Source: CAYUZU01 sp964448675
Lineage (GTDB): Bacteria; Planctomycetota; Phycisphaerae; UBA1845; Fen-1342
Assembly (NCBI GenBank): GCA_964448675.1
Contig: CAYUZU010000034.1
Location: forward strand, 1 to 43,013
Reading direction: 5' to 3'
DNA: 43,013 nucleotides
Below are positions 1 to 8,977 of the stretch, piece by piece (positions within the stretch are counted from its first letter, which is position 1; each line of letters opens with the position of its first letter). The notes beneath the pieces were generated by a model that had not been told where the DNA came from, searched no databases, and saw only the letters and a list, made by a program, of their open reading frames with translations. Both the position numbers and the translations under genes were made by a program.

Positions 1-2
1 GG

Positions 3-1556
3 GGCTGGTCGTATCGGCGGATCGCCCGGGAACTGGGCGTGCACCGCGAGACGGTGGCTCGGTATGTCCATTTGGCGACAACGGCGGCCGATCCAGATCC
101 GCCAAAACCGGCCATTCCGATTACCGGGTCCGACGAGGCAGAGGCCACCCGGGTCGGAACCGACGAGGCAGAACCAGCCAAACCTGCCCACCGGGACGGA
201 TGCCCAAAACCGGCCATAGTGATCGCCGGGTCGGCGGGCCAGCGTAGCCGCTGTGAGCCGTTCCGGGCGGTGATCATCGAGATGCTGGAGCGTGGGTTGT
301 CGGCCCAGCGCATCTGGCAGGATCTGACGGCCGAGCACGACTTCAGCGATAGCTACCAGTCCGTACAACGCTTCGTTCGTAAGCTACGCGGGACCACGCC
401 GCGGCCGTTCCGGCGGATGGAGTGTGAGCCTGGCGAGGAGGCCCAAGTCGACTTCGGCACGGCGGCGCCGGTGATCACCGTTGACGGTAAACGCCGGCGG
501 CCGCACCTGTTCCGCGTTGTACTCAGCCATTCGCGGAAGGCGTACAGCGAGGCGGTCTTCCGCCAGACGACGGACGACTTCCTGCGGTGTTTGGAGAACG
601 CCTTCCATCACTTCGGCGGCGTGCCGAAGACGCTGGTGATCGACAACCTGAAGGCCGCGGTCACCAAGGCCGACTGGTTCGATCCTGATCTCAACCCCAA
701 GATCCTGGCGTTCTGTGAACATTACGGCACGGTCGTGTTGCCGACGAAGGTGCGCACACCGCGGCACAAAGGCAAGATCGAGCGTGGCGTGGGCTACGCC
801 CAGGACAACGCCCTCAAGAGCCGGAAGTTCGACAGCCTGTCCGATCAGAACCGCTTCCTGCTCGATTGGGAGGCTTCTGTTGCCGACACGCGTATTCACG
901 GCACGACGCGGAAGCAGGTCGGCAAGGTCTTCGACGAAGTCGAACGATCGGCGCTGCAGTCGTTGCCGGTCGATCGGTTCCCGTGCTTCCAGGAAGCGCA
1001 ACGCAAGGTCAATCGCGACGGCCATGTCGAGATCGCCAAGTCGTACTACTCCACGCCGCCGGAGTATGTGGGCCGCCGAGTGTGGGTGCGTTGGGACGGG
1101 CATGTCGTCCGCCTCTTCAACCAGCGCCTGGAGCAGATCGCCATCCATGCTCAGCGTGAGCCCGGGCGCTTCGCCACCGACGATCGCCACATCGTCGCCG
1201 AGAAGCGTGGCGGGATTGAACGCGGTACGGCCTGGTGGCTGCGCAAGGCCCACGCCATCGGGAGCGACACGGGGCGTTGGGCTGAGGCGATGCTGGAGCA
1301 GCGCGGCATTCCCGGCGTACGCGTGCTGATGGGGTTGGTCAGCCTGACCAACAAGCACACCGATATCGCGATCGAACAGGCCTGCAAGGTGGCGCAATCA
1401 CACGGAGCGTATCGCCTGCGGGTGATCCGTGAACTGCTCAAACGCCGTGCACCAGAGCAGGAACAGTTCGAGTTCATCGCCGAGCATCCGCTGATCCGTT
1501 CGTTGTCTGATTACGGTCAACTGATCCATCACGCATTCGAGGAGGTCCACGCATGA
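3..1556 (+). CDS. istA: IS21-family transposase IstA, 5' truncated by the window
   Basis: This is the DDE transposase of the IS21 element. The reading frame is open from base 3, and the residues before the GTG at 39 (GWSYRRIARELGVHRETV) read as a helix-turn-helix, so the true start is upstream of the window. Counting from codon 39, the catalytic acidic residues appear as D138 (in QVDFG), D202 (in VIDN) and E248 (in HKGKIERG, the usual IstA K-x-E context). A low-complexity linker at residues 20-65 carries the repeated peptide PKPAI, because its DNA contains two copies of the element's terminal-repeat core. The C-terminal region has the beta-barrel-like Mu C segment expected in this family. istB follows after 121 bp. 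Function by family: strand transfer of the element together with IstB. Confidence 0.93.
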   Translation, partial: GWSYRRIARELGVHRETVARYVHLATTAADPDPPKPAIPITGSDEAEATRVGTDEAEPAKPAHRDGCPKPAIVIAGSAGQRSRCEPFRAVIIEMLERGLSAQRIWQDLTAEHDFSDSYQSVQRFVRKLRGTTPRPFRRMECEPGEEAQVDFGTAAPVITVDGKRRRPHLFRVVLSHSRKAYSEAVFRQTTDDFLRCLENAFHHFGGVPKTLVIDNLKAAVTKADWFDPDLNPKILAFCEHYGTVVLPTKVRTPRHKGKIERGVGYAQDNALKSRKFDSLSDQNRFLLDWEASVADTRIHGTTRKQVGKVFDEVERSALQSLPVDRFPCFQEAQRKVNRDGHVEIAKSYYSTPPEYVGRRVWVRWDGHVVRLFNQRLEQIAIHAQREPGRFATDDRHIVAEKRGGIERGTAWWLRKAHAIGSDTGRWAEAMLEQRGIPGVRVLMGLVSLTNKHTDIAIEQACKVAQSHGAYRLRVIRELLKRRAPEQEQFEFIAEHPLIRSLSDYGQLIHHAFEEVHA

Positions 1557-1587
1557 AGACGAACATCATGCGGCGATTGCGCCGCCC

Positions 1588-1606
1588 TTGGGGGCGCTGC
1601 CCCCAA
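1588..1606 (+). other. Hairpin between istA and istB
   Basis: A perfect 8-bp inverted repeat TTGGGGGC/GCCCCCAA with a GCT loop lies in the 121-bp gap between istA and istB. It has no following T-run, so it is more likely to tune istB translation or transcript stability than to terminate. Confidence 0.5.
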
Positions 1607-1677
1607 ACCCCCGGCTTCAAAGCCCCAACCGGAGAGCACCGGGGGAAGCGTCCCGTCACACTCCGGGAGGTGCCCAG

Positions 1678-2439
1678 ATGAATGATGCGTTGCACAAGGC
1701 GCTGACCAAGTTGCGGCTATCGGGGCTGGCGCAATCCCTGGATGTGCGTCTTCAGGAGGCCAGCGGCAACGGACTCAACCACGTCGAGTTCCTGGAGTTG
1801 ATCCTACAGGATGAGCTGGCCGTGCGGGCCGAGCGTCTGATCGCCCGCCGGGTCAAGGCCGCCGCCTTCCATGAGCCCAGGACGCTGGAAGACTTCGACT
1901 GGCAGTTCAACACTTCGATCAAGAAGAAGCAGATCTTCGACCTGGCCACGTGCCGCTTCATCCGCGAGGCGCGCGATGTGCTCTTCCTCGGACCGCCGGG
2001 CACGGGGAAGTCGCACCTGGTCCAGGCTCTCGGCTATCAGGCGATCAAGAGCGGCTTCACCGTGCTGTATCGCTCGATCTTCGACGTGGTCCGTGACTTC
2101 CTGCACGACGAGGCGCTCGGCGGACAGGACAAGGTCCTGCTCAAGTACATCAAGCCCGACCTGCTTCAGATCGACGACATGGGAATGAAGCAATTGCCCA
2201 AGCGGTCGGGCGAGTACCTCTTCGAGATCATCATGCGACGCTATCAGGTACGCTCGACGATCATGACCAGTAACCGGCCGTTGGAGGACTGGGGCAAGCT
2301 GATCGGCGACGTCCCGGCCGCTACCGCGATCCTCGACCGCTTCCTGCACAACGCCGACGTGATCTCCATCACCGGCAAGAGCTACCGCATGAAGGACCGG
2401 GCTACCAAGAATCAGGCTTGCACAGAGAAGGCCAAATGA
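1678..2439 (+). CDS. istB: IS21-family helper ATPase IstB
   Basis: A 253-residue AAA+ ATPase of the DnaC/IstB type that assembles on target DNA and recruits or activates IstA. A Walker A motif (GPPGTGKS) and a Walker B motif (LLQIDDMG) are present, with the family's MTSN sensor segment near residue 200. The ATG at 1678 is chosen because a GGGAGG Shine-Dalgarno sequence sits about 8 bases upstream; an upstream in-frame ATG at 1588 would translate the hairpin and gives unrelated sequence. The length is normal for the family and the gene appears intact. Confidence 0.93.
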   Translation: MNDALHKALTKLRLSGLAQSLDVRLQEASGNGLNHVEFLELILQDELAVRAERLIARRVKAAAFHEPRTLEDFDWQFNTSIKKKQIFDLATCRFIREARDVLFLGPPGTGKSHLVQALGYQAIKSGFTVLYRSIFDVVRDFLHDEALGGQDKVLLKYIKPDLLQIDDMGMKQLPKRSGEYLFEIIMRRYQVRSTIMTSNRPLEDWGKLIGDVPAATAILDRFLHNADVISITGKSYRMKDRATKNQACTEKAK

Positions 2440-2785
2440 GGTATACGTTCATATGAACATGGCCGGTTTTGAACCGATTATCACTGGCCGGTTCTCAAGT
2501 GATCGGTGACACAATGTCGCCGCGAACCGGGATTTCGTCGATGCTTGCGATCGACATAGCCCGGCTCGTAGCCTGTCCCCCATACGTGAAGATGCCAGTC
2601 ACCGTAGTATCCCAAAAAGCTGCCTAGCCCCGCTAGTACCGGCGCGCCTTTGTGGGCATCTGGCAGTGTCCTAAATACGGGACGTACTCGCACTCCAAAC
2701 AACCGCTCGGTCAGTGGCGCGGCCAGTCTATCGCCTACGTTGTCGAGGCTGTTGCACACCTGCAGGAGCCATGGCTGGGCTTCCA

Positions 2786-3784
2786 TCATACCGACTCGCC
2801 TCGCTTACCAAACCCAGGTTCACCGCGCGTCATAATACGGACGATGCGTCGGCGTCGAAGCGACCCGCGGACTAGGCCCGACAGATAGCACAGACGTCGC
2901 AGGAGATCCACGCAGGGAAACAGCGCCTTTTGTAGGACTGTCAGCGATGAATCAGCCCAGTACGTATGCACTCGGCTGCCAAGGCTCGGAGATTCCGGCG
3001 TAGAAACAAAGCAGTAGCGACATAGATGCGCGCCGAGGGCAAGTAGTCTCGGCTCCGGAAGCCCAAACTCGGATAGGCACCGACTCCTGAACTGAGAATG
3101 CACGTACACGCCTTCCCCATTTCGGACCTGCTGTTTGATAAAGGAGGTGAGCGTGCGACGATGCGCATGGTATGCTACAGCATCGTGGCAGTAGCCCAGA
3201 CGAAGGCCAGCATTGCGCATTACGTACGACAGGTCCGTGTCTTCACCCCCACAGCTGCGAAAGTACTCGTCGAAACGCTCGTCAAAAGCGTTTACGGCAA
3301 GTAGCGCGTCTCGCCGTATACAACAATTCGCCGTGATAACAGTCTGAATCGCCCCACCGCAGAGAATCGGTGCTCCAAGAAGGCGCCTGTATCTAGCATA
3401 CGACGCCAGGATGCTCGTGTCTTCGTCACCAATCACGGTGCCGCCAGCAGCAGCCACGTGCTTGTGACGATGAAAATACTGGACATAAGCTGCCAGCAAG
3501 GACGATGTCGCAATGCAATCATCGTCGACGAATACAATCAACGGAGCGTGCGTTGTACGGATGCCCGCATTCCGTGTGCCGCATACGCCTGTGTGATCCT
3601 TAGGGATTATATTCACGCCGCAGCTGTGCATACGCGCACAGTCTGCGCGCGACAACGTGGCGCCGTCAGTGACGACTACAACCTCGTATGCACTCCGGGG
3701 TAACGTCTGCTCTGTCAGCGACCCTACACAACGAAGCAGCCTTTGTGCGCGCCCAGCATATGGAATTACAACAGAAATGTTCAT
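2786..3784 (-). CDS. Family 2 glycosyltransferase
   Basis: A 332-residue GT-A fold glycosyltransferase of the GT2 type, predicted to move a nucleotide-activated sugar to an acceptor at the cytoplasmic face of the membrane. Visible features are the N-terminal ISVVIPYAGR strand, the metal-binding DDD at residues 87-89 (VFVDDDC) and a GGEDTDL motif at about 179 that supplies the catalytic-base region. No clear membrane span is seen. The start at 3784 overlaps the Nudix stop as ATGA, which implies translational coupling. It is the last gene of the four-gene cassette. The sugar and acceptor cannot be read from the sequence. Confidence 0.85.
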   Translation of the reverse strand: MNISVVIPYAGRAQRLLRCVGSLTEQTLPRSAYEVVVVTDGATLSRADCARMHSCGVNIIPKDHTGVCGTRNAGIRTTHAPLIVFVDDDCIATSSLLAAYVQYFHRHKHVAAAGGTVIGDEDTSILASYARYRRLLGAPILCGGAIQTVITANCCIRRDALLAVNAFDERFDEYFRSCGGEDTDLSYVMRNAGLRLGYCHDAVAYHAHRRTLTSFIKQQVRNGEGVYVHSQFRSRCLSEFGLPEPRLLALGAHLCRYCFVSTPESPSLGSRVHTYWADSSLTVLQKALFPCVDLLRRLCYLSGLVRGSLRRRRIVRIMTRGEPGFGKRGESV

Positions 3785-4632
3785 GGTTTTGCCCGGGCCG
3801 CCAGGTGTCGTGCCAGGTTTGTCCACACACCACATATTCGCATGCACTCGAGGGAATCCGTCGTGTGCTCGGGCTGCGCAGCCAACCTCTCCGCCTCCGC
3901 ACAGGAGACCCACGCGGTGTCCTGCACCTCCGAGTGGTTCGGAGCGATCGCAGCGATCTCAGCATCCGTGATCTCGATTGCAAAATAGAACGTCCACTCT
4001 TGGTTAAAGAACACGCTAGCCACGGCCATGTCGTGTCCGAGTCGAGAGGGCGGATCCCATGGTAGTGCGCGGTTTAACATTCTCATGCACGTCGCGATAC
4101 GCCTTTCCGACAGTGTGCACGGCTCATCAACTACGAATGCGCCATCAAGGCGGTGTCGCGTGGCGACGAGCGTACCAGCGGCGCACCGACACCGATACTG
4201 AAGCCAACATATAGGGAGGCCACGGCTTTCTTTGTGAAGCGGAGCCACGCGTGACGGATCACGTATGACAAGGCCAAGCTCTTCAGCAAGCTCGCGCAGG
4301 GCTGTCTGCGCTGGAGCCTCACCGGGAATAACATGACCGCCCGCGGAGCAGCTGTATCGGCGGGGGAACGCGCCGTCGGAGGCTGCGCGCCGTTGCAGCA
4401 GCAATTGGCCATCCGACCGAAGTAGCAAAACATCCGCAGTTCTGTGGATCAGGCCAAGTCGGTGGACGACGTCAAGTGATGCGATATGTCCGGTTGCATC
4501 GCCGTAGCTATCGTACACTGCGACGTGTTCGCGCAGCAGCTGTTCCGGGCACTGCGGCTGTTTGAGCAGAGTCGCGCTCTCGAGGCGGTCAGCATATTGG
4601 CGTACGTCGTGATACATCGTCATCAAGTGCAT
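3781..4632 (-). CDS. Nudix hydrolase (IPP isomerase/MutT-like)
   Basis: A 283-residue protein with an intact Nudix box at about residues 99-121 (G-x5-E-x7-RELAEELGL), the metal and diphosphate site of this superfamily. It should hydrolyse or rearrange a diphosphate-linked substrate; in this cassette a nucleotide-sugar is a natural guess. The region before the box (VYDSYGDATGHIASLDVVHRL) resembles Nudix proteins of the isopentenyl-diphosphate isomerase/YfcD type. About 110 residues follow the box, including a second segment (ITDAEIAAIAPNHSEVQDTAWV) usual at the end of these domains. The start is uncertain: ATG codons at 4632, 4623 and 4617 all lack a clear Shine-Dalgarno sequence, and all overlap the upstream gene, whose stop is at 4589. 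Confidence 0.85.
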   Translation of the reverse strand: MHLMTMYHDVRQYADRLESATLLKQPQCPEQLLREHVAVYDSYGDATGHIASLDVVHRLGLIHRTADVLLLRSDGQLLLQRRAASDGAFPRRYSCSAGGHVIPGEAPAQTALRELAEELGLVIRDPSRVAPLHKESRGLPICWLQYRCRCAAGTLVATRHRLDGAFVVDEPCTLSERRIATCMRMLNRALPWDPPSRLGHDMAVASVFFNQEWTFYFAIEITDAEIAAIAPNHSEVQDTAWVSCAEAERLAAQPEHTTDSLECMRICGVWTNLARHLAARAKP

Positions 4633-6997
4633 TATGAGTGGGGGAGTCCGTTGGCGTCGCACGATGCGATACGAGTAAGTTAGTTGCACGACGCCTCGTA
4701 AACGGCAGATCGTCCTTTGCCAGTCGAAGCACTGCGGATCGTGGGAGCGACGGGTTCTTCAACAAGTGATCACGCGTATTGCGCGATTCGTACCCTTCGA
4801 GTGCGGCTATGAACTCAAGTATCTCGCCTGGTGCGCGGGGATTGAGGGACGTGGCGAAGAGTGTCAACGCCGATGTGCCAAAGAGATTACGAGCTATCGG
4901 GGCAGCTCCCCAGTCGGCTAGCACGAAAAGCCCAAGAGCGACAAGAGCGCTAGGCGTACCGCCGTGGACCAGTTCGCAGAATTCTCGTGCTGAGAGGCCC
5001 CGACCTGATGCAGCGCAATCTACGAGTCGCGTGAACATCTCGCGAGCGCCTGGCGCGCAGCCGATCAGGCACACCTGCGTCAGGTCGCGAAGTGAATGAT
5101 CTGCAGATTGCAGTACATGGCGACTTACGAGCGAGCGCGTGGGCGAGGCTGACAAGGTGCCCGGCGCCGCCGCTGCATAGCTGGCTAGCATGACGCGGTC
5201 GAAGTGTCTCTTGAGCCTGAGCGCCCTGAGGCGCAGTGCGCGAAGCTGCCGCCTGAGGTCGCCCTGTTTTATGACTGTCTCAGCAAGGAGAGATAGCTCG
5301 ATGATGTGCAGCGTATCACGAGGTCCGCCGAGCTGGTACTTCAGAGCGTCCTCCGCCCCCGGAGGGGGTGGTGCAAGTCGCGTTAACCAGGCTCCAACTA
5401 GCACTTCGAGAAGCTCGTCGCGCGTTAATGCGACGTGATCAAGCAGCAAGCCTGCGAGCGGGTCTTCCTCGGAACAGGCAGTACTGAAGAGCGCGATGCG
5501 TCGGTCGATGGGATCCGATGGAAGCGTGATCGTGGAGTTGTTGTGAGATACGATCACGACATCTGCGTTTACTAGCTGAAGGCGCGTGAAGAGATCTAGC
5601 ATCGATGTTCTTAACGCACACATCTCACGGAGGTACTTACTCGGTCCACACAGAACAACGTCGATATCACTCGATGGCAACATTGCAGAGCGCGCAGCGG
5701 ATCCTGCCGGCCGTAGGCAGATACAAGAAGGGCTTGCGTGGCCGCGGACGAGGCGGTGCACGTTTGCCAGTACTTGGATAAACAAGGCGCTAGTGCCCGC
5801 CGGAACTAGCGCACGCTCGGGCCGATCGGACGCCAAGAACGAACACATACGGAACCAGCGCTGAATCTCTTCGCGAAGTCGGGCGAGATTGTTTTCGTCT
5901 ATAGCTGGAATGGAAATCGTCGATGATGTACGAGAGGCGTCTCGGCTGGCCGCGGCATCACGCGCGACCGACTTCGGTGGGTCATTGGTCACCGTACGCG
6001 TGGGTAAGGCGCGAGACATGCTGATTGGGTTACGACAGGCAGCAAGCGCACGATGGATTTCAGTCGCCAGGCGCAGACTCTCGCTTGCTTTGGCTCCGGA
6101 CGCTACCGCAGCAACAAATGTGGCCACAACGTGTGATAGTGCGTCGTTGCGGGCATGCACCGGGAGGCGACGCCATGCTGGGTGAGCGGGCCCCGGCACC
6201 GACGCGACGCCCGGCCCGCGATGTTCCAAAATACTCAGGCACTCGCCTTCGGCGTCGGCTCGATACATCAATGCGCCGCTTGTTCCACACGCGATTAGAA
6301 GCCGCCGTTTAGGGGTTGCACCAAAACTCACAGAAATGCGGGCATTCACGTTGCCTCTGCACAAACAAGCCAGCTGCACGTCAGTAAAAGGCCTTCCAGC
6401 GGCGCGCTCAACATGAACGGCGCTAGGGACATGCCCTGTGAGGAGCGACAAGACGCTGAACACGTGTGAGGCAAGGTCGGACAGCACATCGATATCGTGT
6501 TGACGGTGGCCAGCATTTCTCCAATCTGCGACAATCGCAACCAAACGGCCGACATCGCCTCGCCCCATCAAGTGCGCAAGAGCAGTCACGTACGGATTAT
6601 GCAGGTAGGTGAAGTCGACTGCCAGCAAACGCCGGTAGCGTGTCGCAAGCGACGCCAAACGCTCGGCCGCGGGGAGCGTCTGCGTCATGGGCTTGGCGAC
6701 GAGGACGTCGCGTTGTTTCATCAACACCGCCGTGACAACGTCCTCGTGCGTCGTAGTCGGTGTAGCTACTACCACGGCCGGAATCGACCTATCATCGAGG
6801 AGCGCTCGCGCGCTGTCTACGACGCGAACGCCCGGATACTGCTGAGCCGCTGCCCGTCGCCGACCGGAATCAACATCTGCGATTGCCGCTAGCCGAGAGC
6901 GAAGATCTCCGGACAAAGCACGAGCGCAATGGCGGCCCCAGTGGCCAAAGCCAATTAGGCCAACACTCAATGCACTGATGTCCGCGTTATGTGTCAT
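4589..6997 (-). CDS. Gfo/Idh/MocA oxidoreductase fused to GlnD-like nucleotidyltransferase
   Basis: An 802-residue protein with two unrelated enzymatic halves. Residues about 10-325 form a Gfo/Idh/MocA dehydrogenase: a Rossmann G-x-G-x-x-G (GFGHWG, 16-21), the (E)KP-type motif as AKP at 101-103, and a SDLASHVFSVL helix in the catalytic position. After a Ser/Ala-rich linker, residues about 375-800 hold a nucleotidyltransferase of the Pol-beta type: GS at 432-433, D444 and D446 in SSDIDVVL, and a GlnD-like GGPRD motif at about 557-561. The last ~100 residues look alpha-helical and HEAT-like (LPRSAVLRLAKDD). The ATG at 6997 starts one base after the aminotransferase stop. Pairing with a DegT aminotransferase suggests 3-oxo then 3-amino sugar formation. 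The role of the transferase half is unknown. Confidence 0.82.
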   Translation of the reverse strand: MTHNADISALSVGLIGFGHWGRHCARALSGDLRSRLAAIADVDSGRRRAAAQQYPGVRVVDSARALLDDRSIPAVVVATPTTTHEDVVTAVLMKQRDVLVAKPMTQTLPAAERLASLATRYRRLLAVDFTYLHNPYVTALAHLMGRGDVGRLVAIVADWRNAGHRQHDIDVLSDLASHVFSVLSLLTGHVPSAVHVERAAGRPFTDVQLACLCRGNVNARISVSFGATPKRRLLIACGTSGALMYRADAEGECLSILEHRGPGVASVPGPAHPAWRRLPVHARNDALSHVVATFVAAVASGAKASESLRLATEIHRALAACRNPISMSRALPTRTVTNDPPKSVARDAAASRDASRTSSTISIPAIDENNLARLREEIQRWFRMCSFLASDRPERALVPAGTSALFIQVLANVHRLVRGHASPSCICLRPAGSAARSAMLPSSDIDVVLCGPSKYLREMCALRTSMLDLFTRLQLVNADVVIVSHNNSTITLPSDPIDRRIALFSTACSEEDPLAGLLLDHVALTRDELLEVLVGAWLTRLAPPPPGAEDALKYQLGGPRDTLHIIELSLLAETVIKQGDLRRQLRALRLRALRLKRHFDRVMLASYAAAAPGTLSASPTRSLVSRHVLQSADHSLRDLTQVCLIGCAPGAREMFTRLVDCAASGRGLSAREFCELVHGGTPSALVALGLFVLADWGAAPIARNLFGTSALTLFATSLNPRAPGEILEFIAALEGYESRNTRDHLLKNPSLPRSAVLRLAKDDLPFTRRRATNLLVSHRATPTDSPTHNALDDDVSRRTPIC

Positions 6998-6998
6998 G

Positions 6999-8207
6999 TC
7001 ACGCGGACGTCCTGTGCGAGACGGAGCCATGGGCACGAGACAGCTGAGTGCATATGTACGCGATAGCGTCAGTATCAAGAGTGGGATACAATGGAATGCT
7101 CAAGACCTGCTGTGCAAGCCGTTCTGCTGATTCGTATGGCTGTGACGTGATGTGTCGGTACGCCAGTTGTTGATGGACTGGAACCGGATAATGTACGGCC
7201 GTGCCAATACCTGCTTCAGAGAGGCATCGCTGTACGTGACCACGCTTGTCGGTGCGCAATACGTAGAGCGAACGAGAGGGAATGCAGTGTGCCGGAATGA
7301 CGAGCGGATGAGCGCATGGCAGCCGCGCGACGCACGCATCATACTCCTCGCCAATCGCTCGGCGCTTTGCGCACCATGCGTCAAGATGCGGCAGTTGCAT
7401 GCTTAGAGCCGCAGCGTGAATAGAATCGAGGCGTGAGTTCCAGCCAACGCAGGCGTGCGTCGTATGCGTATCTCTCCCGTGGTTACGGAGCGCACGAACA
7501 CGGTCTGCAATGGCCGGGCTATGTGTCGTGACGGCCCCGCCGTCGCCCAGCGCACCAAGAGTCTTGCTCGGATAGAAGCTGAACGCCGCGGCATCAGCAA
7601 GATCTCCGCTTCTGCGATCTTTGTACTGCGAACCGAGAGCTTGCGCAGCATCCTCCACAACTGGCAGATCGTATCTTCGCGCGATTGCAGTGATCGCTTG
7701 CATATCTGCACAGTGACCGTAGAGATGGACAGGTACCACAGCGCGGACTGGTGTAGCGCGTGGTTGCGTGCTGAATCGATGGTCCAAGAAATCTGAGAGT
7801 TTCTGGGGGTCCATAAGCGCTGTGCATGCATCCACGTCCACGAACTCGACTTCGGCTCCAGTGTGCAGGATCGCTTCTACAGTGGCGACGAAGGTAAACG
7901 GAGTCGTGACTACTGCCCATCCGGGGCCGACACCTACAGCTTGTAGCGCCAATCGGAGCGCGTCCGTGCCCGATGCCACCCCAATGGCATGCGCAGTTCC
8001 AACGTAGCGTGCCAGATCGCGTTCAAAGACTGCAAGCTGCGGGCCTTCGATGAATACGCCCGTCTCAAGAGCCTCCGCGAGAATGGCAGCCAACTCAGCG
8101 CGGAACGGCAGCAGCCGAGCCCGGAGGTCAATGAAGGGGACTCTTGTGCTAGGAGAAACCGAAGCGGATTCTCCCGTCGAACAGGATGGATGTACAAAGT
8201 CTGGCAT
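6999..8207 (-). CDS. DegT/DnrJ/EryC1-family sugar aminotransferase
   Basis: A 402-residue PLP-dependent aminotransferase of the DegT family, which converts keto-sugars (often nucleotide-linked) to amino-sugars. The PLP lysine is K215 in FSFYPSKTLGALGDGG; VEDAAQALG at 184-192 supplies the ring-stacking and Asp contact, and GTDAL at about 80 the phosphate contact. The length is slightly above the ~370 usual because of an N-terminal extension of about 25 residues. The ATG at 8207 is preceded by AGGA at good spacing. It is the first gene of the cassette, and its stop is one base from the next start. Together with the Gfo/Idh/MocA half downstream it resembles dehydrogenase/aminotransferase pairs such as NtdC/NtdA and WlbA/WlbE. 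Confidence 0.92.
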   Translation of the reverse strand: MPDFVHPSCSTGESASVSPSTRVPFIDLRARLLPFRAELAAILAEALETGVFIEGPQLAVFERDLARYVGTAHAIGVASGTDALRLALQAVGVGPGWAVVTTPFTFVATVEAILHTGAEVEFVDVDACTALMDPQKLSDFLDHRFSTQPRATPVRAVVPVHLYGHCADMQAITAIARRYDLPVVEDAAQALGSQYKDRRSGDLADAAAFSFYPSKTLGALGDGGAVTTHSPAIADRVRALRNHGRDTHTTHACVGWNSRLDSIHAAALSMQLPHLDAWCAKRRAIGEEYDACVARLPCAHPLVIPAHCIPSRSLYVLRTDKRGHVQRCLSEAGIGTAVHYPVPVHQQLAYRHITSQPYESAERLAQQVLSIPLYPTLDTDAIAYICTQLSRAHGSVSHRTSA

Positions 8208-8449
8208 GATTCCTGTCGTGCTCTGTGGCTTGATGCGCAACTGAACTAAGCCGTCTATTGAATTCGTTTCGCGTCGGCGGCCTGTGTTACGGCGCCGGAA
8301 TACTGCCGTTCGCCGTATAGCGCCTGGCAGCACACGTTCGGGCACTGAACCCGAAGGTCGTTCGGACGGAGCCAGCAAAGGGGCCCAGCGAGCCCTCGGC
8401 AACGAATCTGTCCTGCGCGTTGAGCTTCATGTCACGGGCCCCCGGCAAG

Positions 8450-8785
8450 CTAACGGGAGAGTGGATGCTCCCCGCCCAACGGCCGGAACCGCGGCGGTTT
8501 GAATTGCAGCGGGTGCTCCCCGCCGAGCGGCGGATAGTCCGGCTGTCGGCCTGGGTAACGCGGGTCATCTTCGTCGTAGTACCAAGGCGGCGCAGTCTCT
8601 CGAGTGCACGTCGGCACGCTTAGGTCCTCGCCGCGAGCTCGTCGCTTGACCAGACCCAGCACCACGGTCAGCAGAGCTTCCTTGCCTTCGTCGTCTCCTT
8701 CGGACTTTAAGATCCCCTCGCCATCGCCCCATTCAGGGTCGATCGCATCCAGCTCTCTTATGAGCTCTCGGAGCTTCTTCGACAT
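8450..8785 (-). CDS. Small hypothetical protein with C-terminal PLGGEHPL repeats
   Basis: A 111-residue protein that I do not recognise. It has a charged helical N-terminus (SKKLRELIRELDAIDPEWGDG), a short hydrophobic helix (EALLTVVLGLVKR) and a Pro/aromatic tail in which the block PPLGGEHPLQFKP is followed by RPLGGEHPLSR, an imperfect tandem repeat. The start at 8785 follows a GCGAGG sequence. It contains no Cys pair, signal peptide or membrane span that would assign a role. The upstream 192-bp gap (8786-8977) contains CTATGTCACGG, similar to the -10 region of promoter element A, but without GTCAG half-sites. Confidence 0.6.
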   Translation of the reverse strand: MSKKLRELIRELDAIDPEWGDGEGILKSEGDDEGKEALLTVVLGLVKRRARGEDLSVPTCTRETAPPWYYDEDDPRYPGRQPDYPPLGGEHPLQFKPPRFRPLGGEHPLSR

Positions 8786-8977
8786 GTTCGACCTCGCTCT
8801 CGCAGACGTGACACTACAGCACGCTTTCAGGATAACGTCGTTTCTCGGGGCGGCAAGCACCTTCCCAAGGAACCGATTGACGCCGGGCGCGATCGGCCCC
8901 GTGACATAGCCCCGGCCTTGCCCATGGGGGCACCGTCCGCCCAGCCTGGTTGGGCAGGCCGGCCGTTGGGTCCCCAA

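Larger units (their letters stand above)
1..2511 (+). mobile_element. IS21-family insertion sequence, left end outside window
   Basis: The element carries istA and istB in the usual order and a right terminus rich in repeats. The right end is placed at 2511, because the reverse complement reads TGTCACCGATCACTTGAGAA and a TGT start is usual for this family. Two copies of a GGCCGGTT core lie in the right end (about 2461 and 2486). The 13-bp core CAAAACCGGCCAT of the inner right-end repeat is also found twice near the left, inside istA (about 106 and 207), in inverted orientation. The left terminus and any target-site duplication lie outside the window. Confidence 0.85.

Noticed and set aside
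384..1397. Long minus-strand ORF opposite istA (337 codons)
   Set aside because: It is the complement of a clearly identified transposase, has Arg/Leu/Val-rich composition typical of antisense frames in GC-rich DNA, and no start signal.
2481..2789. Minus-strand ORF between the glycosyltransferase and the IS21 end
   Set aside because: It begins inside the glycosyltransferase region and runs into the IS right end, has no ribosome-binding site and no recognisable motif.
2930..2960. CTGTCAG-like pair on the plus strand inside the glycosyltransferase gene
   Set aside because: The half-sites are 12 nt apart, no TAT lies 20 nt later, and it is within coding sequence pointing at no gene start.
8886..8925. 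A ninth promoter-like site (CTATGTCACGG) before the 111-residue gene
   Set aside because: The -10 region resembles elements A and B, but no GTCAG half-site is found at the right distance, so it was not counted.
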